From assembly GCA_003451915.1 (NCBI GenBank), contig DMJC01000075.1, positions 1 through 6,409 of the forward strand: 6,409 nucleotides of DNA, given 5' to 3'. The position numbers and the translations under genes were made by a program. Of the stretch, positions 1 through 4,857 are shown piece after piece. Below the pieces are notes generated by a model that was not told where the DNA came from, did not search any database, and saw only the letters and a list, made by a program, of their open reading frames with translations. Numbering within the stretch: the stretch's first letter is position 1; each line of letters opens with the position of its first letter. This DNA is from Clostridiales bacterium. Its GTDB lineage: Bacteria; Bacillota; Clostridia; Saccharofermentanales; UBA5734.

Positions 1-84
1 CATGAAGGGCAGCCGAAGGCTGCATGAAGGGCACGCTTCGGCGCATGAAGAGCTCGCTGCGCTCGCATGAAGGCAACAAGCGAC
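1..84. repeat. Short tandem array of CATGAAG-led palindromic units
   Basis: Three consecutive units (1-22, 23-43, 44-65) and a decayed or terminal fourth (66-84) each begin with CATGAAG, mostly extended to CATGAAGRGC, and are followed by a sequence that differs between units. In unit 1 the variable part is a perfect 6-bp stem, GCAGCC / GGCTGC (9-14 with 18-23), around a GAA loop. In unit 2 it is a 3-bp stem closing a TTCG tetraloop (34-43). In unit 3 it is a 4-bp GAGC/GCTC stem (50-53 with 61-64). Unit 4 shows no palindrome and runs into AT-rich DNA. The constant leader with changing but self-complementary inserts suggests an intergenic hairpin repeat family rather than coding sequence. The window starts exactly at a unit boundary, so the array may continue upstream. 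Its function is unknown, and a CRISPR is excluded by the tiny constant part. Confidence 0.7.
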
Positions 85-216
85 ATTTTGTGGTTATAAA
101 TTAAAGCACCACTAAATGTTGTGTTGGTTTATTTTGCCCTTATTCCGAACGGGTGTTCTGTTTTAATCATAATTTTATTACATTTTGATTACGGGCTATT
201 CACGCCGTTTTTACGG
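85..216. other. AT-rich intergenic stretch, no gene seen
   Basis: This stretch lies between the hairpin array and the mraZ promoter. It is clearly more AT-rich than the genes, and neither strand has a convincing start with a ribosome binding site. It contains the left arm of an imperfect inverted repeat (107-118) whose right arm is at 247-259, a small CCGT-TTTT-ACGG hairpin (205-216), and a weak GAAC/GTTC stem followed by TGTTTT (147-164). That stem is too short to call a terminator. Confidence 0.5.
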
Positions 217-245
217 TTGAATTCGCTGACCCATGAGTGTAAAAT
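217..245 (+). promoter_or_regulatory. Probable sigma-A promoter of the dcw operon
   Basis: A -35 element TTGAAT (217-222) and a -10 element TAAAAT (240-245) are separated by exactly 17 nt. They match the TTGACA/TATAAT consensus at 4 and 5 of 6 positions. Transcription would start near 252, giving a leader of about 118 nt before mraZ and placing the GTGG repeats immediately downstream of the start. A weaker alternative -10, TATGAT (278-283), has a poor -35 (255-260). The call rests on motif and spacing only. Confidence 0.55.
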
Positions 246-253
246 ACATTTAG

Positions 254-300
254 GTGGTGAAAAGTAGGGAATAATACTATGATAGTGGTTGATAGTGGTG
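254..300 (+). promoter_or_regulatory. Probable MraZ operator: four phased GTGG-type direct repeats
   Basis: GTGGTG (254-259), GTAGGG (264-269), GTGGTT (285-290) and GTGGTG (295-300) lie in direct orientation, with starts 10, 21 and 10 bp apart, so all four face the same side of the helix. The last two sit in a longer repeat, GATAGTGGT, at 281-289 and 291-299. Known MraZ sites in Escherichia coli (TGGGN repeats with 5-nt spacers) and in mollicutes (AAAGTG-type repeats) also have a 10-bp period upstream of mraZ. The position just downstream of the predicted transcription start would suit repression by blocking initiation or early elongation. Binding by this MraZ is inferred. Confidence 0.65.
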
Positions 301-369
301 AATTTATCAATGAACAATCACTGATCATGGAAGCGTGAAAGATAACTGAGCAGGAAAGGGGGCGGGCAC

Positions 370-804
370 TTGGCCAGATATACACATACTATTGACGCAA
401 AAGGGCGTGTGTTTGTACCAGCCCGTTTACGCGAGGGCATGGGTTCTTCGCTGATCGTGACGCTCAGCCTCGATGATGGTTTTCTTTCAGCCTACTCGCC
501 TGAAAATTTTCGGTTGATCCGTGAACAGATTAATCAGCTCTCGGGCACTGATCCGGCCGTTCGCCGTCTCAAACGCAGCATTATCGGTGAAGCGATGGCC
601 TGTGAAATGGATGGGCAAGGCCGTATTTCAGTCAGTGAAGAACTTTGGTCGCATATCAATGTTCAGCCGGGCGATGAAGTATGTTTTATCGATATGTTTG
701 ACAAGCTCGAGATCTGTGCCAAGTCGTTCTATCAGCAGCAGAAGGAGGAGCAGGGCTCGCTGTCAGGCGTAGACCTGTCGAAATTCGATGTCAAAGGCCT
801 CTGA
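370..804 (+). CDS. mraZ: Transcriptional regulator MraZ
   Basis: A 144-residue protein with two tandem SpoVT/AbrB-type DNA-binding domains, the length and layout of MraZ. Each half carries the family DxxxR motif: DAKGR at residues 9-13, continuing into VFVPARLR, and DGQGR at 81-85, continuing into ISVSEEL. MraZ proteins assemble into rings and bind tandem repeats in front of their own gene to repress the dcw cluster. Matching repeats lie at 254-300. The start is TTG at 370. An in-frame stop at 343-345 excludes an earlier start, and a strong purine tract (AGGAAAGGGGG, 352-362) sits 7 nt upstream. The N-terminus lacks the few residues that many MraZ proteins have before the YxHTxDAKGR motif. 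It is the first gene of the operon, and its last 17 bp overlap rsmH in another frame. The family assignment is firm; autorepression is inferred. Confidence 0.96.
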   Translation: MARYTHTIDAKGRVFVPARLREGMGSSLIVTLSLDDGFLSAYSPENFRLIREQINQLSGTDPAVRRLKRSIIGEAMACEMDGQGRISVSEELWSHINVQPGDEVCFIDMFDKLEICAKSFYQQQKEEQGSLSGVDLSKFDVKGL

Positions 805-1753
805 TTTCGGACATTTGCCGGTCATGCTGGAACCGGTCCTCGAACTGCTCAACATTCGTGATGATGGGCTTTATGTGGATTGCACGCTGGGTGGCGGCGG
901 TCACTCGGCTGCAATTTTAACTAAACTGGGACCGCAGGGACGATTAGTTGCGATTGACCGCGATCAGGATGCACAGCAAGCTGGACGTGAGCGATTGGCG
1001 CAAGTGGCAAACCACTCGAATTGGCAGACGGTTCATGGTAATTTTTCAGATTTGACAGGCATTTTCGCGGATCTTGCCATAACAGGGGCAGATGGCATAC
1101 TTGCCGATTTTGGCGTTTCATCCTGGCAGCTTGATCAAGCTGACCGAGGCTTTGGCTATGGTCAGGACGGACCGCTCGATATGAGGATGGATCACAGTAA
1201 TGGCCCGACGGCTGCTGATGTTGTTAATTCACGCAGCCAGGAAGAGCTGGTCAGAATTCTCCGTGATTATGGTGAGGAACGATATGCCGGACGCATCGCT
1301 TCGGCCATTGTGGCTTACAGAAACCGGCAGCCATTCCGTTCGACAGCTGAATTGCGTGACGTTGTCATCAGAGCGATGCCGGCAGCAGCTCGCCAGGAGG
1401 CGCAACACCCTGCCCGGCGGACGTTTCAGGCGATCCGGATTGAAGTCAATCAGGAACTGGCAGCAATTGAACAATTGCTGGCAAACGCACCCGATCTGCT
1501 GAATCATGGCGGAAGGCTCTGTATCATAACTTTTCACTCACTGGAAGACCGACTGGTCAAAGAGGCTTTCCGCAAACTTGAAAATCCCTGCACCTGCCCG
1601 CGAGAATTTCCGGTCTGCATATGCGGCCGCAAGCCGATGGGCCGGGTTGTAACCCGAAGGGCCGTCGTGGCCAGTGCGGCTGAACAAAAAGAAAATCCCC
1701 GTTCACGCAGCGCAAAATTACGTTGTTTTGAGCGATTGATTGAAGGAGGTTGA
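788..1753 (+). CDS. rsmH: 16S rRNA (cytosine(1402)-N(4))-methyltransferase RsmH (MraW)
   Basis: A 321-residue S-adenosylmethionine-dependent enzyme of usual family length. It N4-methylates C1402 in the decoding centre of 16S rRNA in the small subunit. Visible motifs in order are HLPVMLEPVLELL near the N-terminus, the SAM-binding TLGGGGHS (33-40), the acidic loop AIDRD (55-59), DFGVSSWQLDQADRGF (107-122), DMRMD (131-135), HPARRTFQAIRIEVNQEL (207-224), FHSLEDRLVK (249-258), and a cysteine-rich tail CTC...CIC (268-279) followed by RSRSAKLR. ATG 788 is the only sensible start, because the conserved region begins within ten residues. It has no good Shine-Dalgarno and lies inside the mraZ reading frame (17-bp overlap), so translation is probably coupled to mraZ. 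Its TGA stop shares a base with the ftsL ATG. No catalytic motif is missing. Confidence 0.97.
   Translation: MSKASDFGHLPVMLEPVLELLNIRDDGLYVDCTLGGGGHSAAILTKLGPQGRLVAIDRDQDAQQAGRERLAQVANHSNWQTVHGNFSDLTGIFADLAITGADGILADFGVSSWQLDQADRGFGYGQDGPLDMRMDHSNGPTAADVVNSRSQEELVRILRDYGEERYAGRIASAIVAYRNRQPFRSTAELRDVVIRAMPAAARQEAQHPARRTFQAIRIEVNQELAAIEQLLANAPDLLNHGGRLCIITFHSLEDRLVKEAFRKLENPCTCPREFPVCICGRKPMGRVVTRRAVVASAAEQKENPRSRSAKLRCFERLIEGG
1743..1750 (+). promoter_or_regulatory. Strong ribosome binding site for ftsL
   Basis: AAGGAGGT lies inside the last codons of rsmH. From its GGAGG core the distance is 3 nt to ATG 1753 (which overlaps the rsmH stop as TGATG) and 9 nt to the in-frame TTG 1759. The spacing favours TTG 1759, while codon identity and the coupled stop/start favour ATG 1753. 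The two choices differ by only two residues. Confidence 0.7.
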
Positions 1754-2355
1754 TGAATTTGACAGAATATTATGGCAATCTTGCCCTGCAGCGAAAAAGG
1801 GCATCAACTTCAGGCAAGCGAGCTCGTGTGACACCGCTTGTCAAACAGCCGGCTGCCCTGATCAAGGCAAAACGTATTCCGGTCACGGCGACACCGGCTC
1901 CGGAGATGACCAGCAAAGCCAATGCGCATGCGATCAGGCGTTTGTTGACTGTGCAGCGTCTGAAAATTCTGTTTTCTGCAGTTTTTATCGTCTTGACTGT
2001 TGCAGGTATTTTTTCTTTTGTTGTCTATCGTCAGGCCCAGATTTTGGAATTAAACTTCAATAATCTATCAGTTGAGCGTCAGATTGTCAAATTGGACCAG
2101 AACAGCAGCCAGATCAGGGAAGCTCTTGCCCAGAAGACCAATCTCGATCTCATCCGTCAGCAGGCGATCAGCAGACTGGGTTTACAGGATCCGGCGGGCA
2201 GCCAGATCGTCAGTGTCAGCATGCCCGGAACCGACCGGGTGGTCTTTCATTCTTCAGAAACGGTCAATATTGATCAGGAAACATATCTGGCAGTTGTTTT
2301 TTCGACGTTAGAAGGCTATTTTAAGAACATGAACCAACAAAGGACGGGCGATTGA
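1753..2355 (+). CDS. ftsL: Cell division protein FtsL (septum formation initiator-like, single-pass)
   Basis: A 200-residue bitopic membrane protein. It has a basic, Ala/Pro/Thr-containing cytoplasmic tail (1-71), one hydrophobic segment (about 72-92, ILFSAVFIVLTVAGIFSFVV) and an extracytoplasmic heptad-like coiled coil (about 95-130). The following IRQQAISRLGLQDP (about 134-147) matches the end of the FtsL/DivIC fold. FtsL pairs with DivIC/FtsB and activates the septal synthase at the division site; its neighbour, a class B PBP, is the expected client. FtsL sequences diverge strongly, so the call rests on topology, coiled coil and position. The protein is long for FtsL, with an extended N-tail and about 45 residues beyond the usual end. 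The start is ATG 1753, overlapping the rsmH stop; TTG 1759 is better spaced from the ribosome binding site and possible. It ends 1 bp before the PBP gene. Confidence 0.85.
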   Translation: MNLTEYYGNLALQRKRASTSGKRARVTPLVKQPAALIKAKRIPVTATPAPEMTSKANAHAIRRLLTVQRLKILFSAVFIVLTVAGIFSFVVYRQAQILELNFNNLSVERQIVKLDQNSSQIREALAQKTNLDLIRQQAISRLGLQDPAGSQIVSVSMPGTDRVVFHSSETVNIDQETYLAVVFSTLEGYFKNMNQQRTGD

Positions 2356-2356
2356 C

Positions 2357-4798
2357 TTGAAAGGCCGCAATACACGAAATCTTCAATCAGACCAGCATTT
2401 TTACAGGGAGAAGCAGCGTCAGCAGCGGCAAAGCCGAAGCGGTACCGGCGCGGGGCAACAAGGGCCTGACATTCGCAACCCGCGGGTCAAAAAGCCAAGA
2501 CAGTCCGGACGGCAGGGCAGACCCGGCAGAAAGATCGGTTTCGCGGCAATCACCGTGGCGCTGGTCTTTTTTGCAGCACTCCTCATTTATAATCTTTACC
2601 AGATCCAGATTGTCGAATACGCCATGCACGCGGAAGCAGCTGCTGATCTCCATTATGCCAAAGTCACCGAAAATCCCCGCCGCGGCCAGATCCTCGACCG
2701 CAACGGCGTTGAACTGGCTGGTACAACATATGTATACAGAATCGGCATTACTCCCAAGGATGTCCGTTCAATCACCAAAGATATTACTGCTGATGAAATT
2801 GCCCAGAACGTTGCCGTTTGCCTGAACATGGATAAGTCCGAGGTCGCGGCAGCGTTGGCGCAGAAAGACAAATCTTATGTTCAGCTGAAAAAAGATGTGC
2901 CGGGCACCGAAGCCGATGCGCTGAAAACATATAAAAGCAAGGCAGACCTGGGGGGTATCCGCATCGATGCCGAGCCGCGGCGTTATTATACCAATGGCAC
3001 GCTGGCCAGCCAGGTAATCGGTTACACCAACTATGACCAGAATAATCTGGTCGGGCAGCTGGGCATTGAAATGCAATATAACACCCTGCTGACCGGTGAA
3101 CCCGGCTATACCTACGTTGAAACAGACAATTACCAGGGTGCCGGTGTCCTGCCTTTCTCGGTGCCGACCAGCCTGCGCGCCAAGGATGGACAGAATCTTA
3201 TCTTGAATATCGACATCAACATTCAGAAGATTGTGCAGGAGGAGCTGCAGCTGGCAATCAATGCCTATGACATTACGGGCGGGGGTACAGTCATTATTTT
3301 AAATCCTTACTCCGGTGCTGTGCTGGCAATGGCATCTTATCCGTTTTTCAGCAGCTCAGACCCGGTCGCCCGGCCAGAGGGTGCTGCAGTCAGTGGCTGG
3401 GATACGTCAGCCAAGGAAACGATGGATTACTTGTCATCGCAGGTCTGGCGGAACCGTGCCATTTCGGATACCTATGAACCAGGTTCGACAATGAAAGCAG
3501 TTACCGCTGCGATCGCCCTTGAGGAAGCGACGACCCGCGAGTCTGAAATGATGAGCGACGCTCCGATCCGGCTGGCCAGCTGGACGATCCGCTGTTCTCA
3601 TACACCAAACCACGGCAAAGAAACATTGCAGCAGGGCTTCTGGCATTCCTGCAATCCGATCTTTGCGACCTTGGCCTTGCGAACGGGAGTCAGCAAATAT
3701 TACCACTACATCAGGTCGTTTGGCTTTGCCAATGTGACTGGCATTGATCTGCCAGCTGAAGAGTGTGGTATTTTACACCAGAATCCGACACAGATCGACC
3801 TGGCAACTCTATCTTATGGTGAGTCGTCGACCACAACACCTTTGCAGATTGCGGCTGCTTATTGCGCATTTGCCAACGGCGGCAGCCTGGTGACACCCCA
3901 GGTGGTCAAAGCCATGACCAACAGCTCAGGTTCAATTGTCAAAGAATACCAGCCGGAAACGATCCGAAAGGTTATTTCCGAAAGCACGGCAACTCGCATT
4001 CGCGAGCTGCTGAAAGGTGTTGTACTTTATGGAACTGGCTCGGCAGCTTATGTGGAGGGTTATGCCGTGGCTGGTAAAACCGGCACATCAACAGATGAAC
4101 AGGGTAAGCACACGCTGGCTTTTGTTGGCCTGGCACCCTCGGATAATCCGGAGATTGTTGCCTTGGCTGTTCTCGACAAGCCAGCTGATGATAAGCTGAC
4201 ATCCTCGGCCGCAGCCAGGACCTGCGGGATAATTATCTCGCGGACCCTGGAATACATGGGTGTCAGTCGCGAATACAGCGACAAGGATGTTTCACGGTTG
4301 CAGGCCACGACGCCGGTGCCGGATGTCACGGGAATGACTTATGGCACAGCTATGAAGACATTGGCTGCCAAGGGCTTTAAAACTGAAGCCGGTGAAACGG
4401 CGATGGGCGCTGATACACTGGTCCGTTACCAGTGGCCGGCTGCAGGGACTGAGCTGCACAATGCCGGTCTGATTGTCTTGTATCCGGTCACGGAACCCGA
4501 CGAGAAGCTGGTTATTGTACCTGATTTTACCGGCAAAAATGTCAGTGAATGCATGAGTGCTGCCGCAGAAATCGGACTAAATATTAAAATTAACGGTGAT
4601 TGTCTGGGTCTGGCTTCGGCACAGGATCCGCTGCCTACATTCAGTTCCGGCAATACCGGTGAACCGGCCGCAGAACCTGGCAGCGAAACGGGAAGCGAAC
4701 CAGTCAGCCAGACCGTTACCATCAAGCGCGGCAGTATTGTCCAGATCAGTTTTACGACGATTGAAGAAGAGGTTGCCCAATCAGGTGAAAACGACTAA
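2357..4798 (+). CDS. ftsI: Class B penicillin-binding protein with PASTA domains (FtsI/PBP2B/SpoVD type)
   Basis: An 813-residue membrane-anchored D,D-transpeptidase that cross-links septal peptidoglycan outside the membrane. A very basic Gln/Arg-rich cytoplasmic tail (1-59) precedes one membrane anchor (about 60-80). The PBP dimerisation region starts with ENPRRGQILDRNG (105-117). The transpeptidase domain has all three active-site motifs: STMK (377-380, Ser377 the acylated nucleophile), SCN (431-433) and KTGT (574-577). Two PASTA domains follow (about 651-711 and 716-800). The second is interrupted by a Ser/Gly/Glu/Pro-rich insert (about 761-786). The start is TTG 2357. An in-frame stop at 2330-2332 rules out earlier starts, and AAGGA (2340-2344) is a somewhat distant 12 nt upstream. 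A single such gene between ftsL and murE could serve vegetative division (PBP2B role), spore cortex synthesis (SpoVD role) or both; the sequence does not decide this. Confidence 0.93.
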   Translation: MKGRNTRNLQSDQHFYREKQRQQRQSRSGTGAGQQGPDIRNPRVKKPRQSGRQGRPGRKIGFAAITVALVFFAALLIYNLYQIQIVEYAMHAEAAADLHYAKVTENPRRGQILDRNGVELAGTTYVYRIGITPKDVRSITKDITADEIAQNVAVCLNMDKSEVAAALAQKDKSYVQLKKDVPGTEADALKTYKSKADLGGIRIDAEPRRYYTNGTLASQVIGYTNYDQNNLVGQLGIEMQYNTLLTGEPGYTYVETDNYQGAGVLPFSVPTSLRAKDGQNLILNIDINIQKIVQEELQLAINAYDITGGGTVIILNPYSGAVLAMASYPFFSSSDPVARPEGAAVSGWDTSAKETMDYLSSQVWRNRAISDTYEPGSTMKAVTAAIALEEATTRESEMMSDAPIRLASWTIRCSHTPNHGKETLQQGFWHSCNPIFATLALRTGVSKYYHYIRSFGFANVTGIDLPAEECGILHQNPTQIDLATLSYGESSTTTPLQIAAAYCAFANGGSLVTPQVVKAMTNSSGSIVKEYQPETIRKVISESTATRIRELLKGVVLYGTGSAAYVEGYAVAGKTGTSTDEQGKHTLAFVGLAPSDNPEIVALAVLDKPADDKLTSSAAARTCGIIISRTLEYMGVSREYSDKDVSRLQATTPVPDVTGMTYGTAMKTLAAKGFKTEAGETAMGADTLVRYQWPAAGTELHNAGLIVLYPVTEPDEKLVIVPDFTGKNVSECMSAAAEIGLNIKINGDCLGLASAQDPLPTFSSGNTGEPAAEPGSETGSEPVSQTVTIKRGSIVQISFTTIEEEVAQSGEND

Positions 4799-4843
4799 AA
4801 TAGACAATCGGCATACACAACTGTTACGTCATGACACTAGCCA

Positions 4844-4849
4844 GGGGAG
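4844..4849 (+). promoter_or_regulatory. Ribosome binding site that fixes the murE start
   Basis: GGGGAG lies 8 nt before ATG 4858. The upstream in-frame ATG at 4831 has no purine-rich tract before it and would add nine residues absent from typical MurE N-termini, so 4858 is preferred. Confidence 0.8.
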
Positions 4850-4857
4850 CAAAGAGC

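Noticed and set aside
1..84. CRISPR array
   Set aside because: The constant part is only 7-10 nt with 11-15-nt variable parts that are themselves palindromic. CRISPR repeats and spacers are much longer.
147..164. Intrinsic terminator for an upstream gene
   Set aside because: The GAAC/GTTC stem is only 4 bp and the T run is short and interrupted, far too weak to call.
289..310. TTGATA...TATCAA inverted repeat as a leader hairpin or attenuator
   Set aside because: The 6-bp AT-rich stem with a 10-nt loop is weak and has no T run after it. It more likely arises from the overlapping GATAGTGGT repeats.
742..748. Perfect AAGGAGG inside mraZ as a ribosome binding site for rsmH or an internal gene
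   Set aside because: It is about 40 nt from ATG 788 and no ATG, GTG or TTG follows at a useful distance. It encodes the Gln-Lys-Glu-Glu stretch of MraZ.
1229..1537. Antisense frame opposite rsmH
   Set aside because: No ribosome binding site or promoter was seen, and it covers conserved RsmH motifs. Other minus-strand frames in the window are rejected for the same reason.
1740..2063. 107-codon + strand frame overlapping the rsmH end and ftsL
   Set aside because: It is a shadow frame, with a low-complexity Cys/Ser/Gln-rich product, over a clear ftsL frame with ribosome binding site, membrane segment and coiled coil.
4831..4857. MurE starting at ATG 4831
   Set aside because: It has no ribosome binding site and adds nine residues not typical of MurE. 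ATG 4858 has GGGGAG at 8 nt and a family-like N-terminus. The ATG at 4831 lies within an 8-bp palindrome, GTCATGAC (4828-4835), likely incidental.
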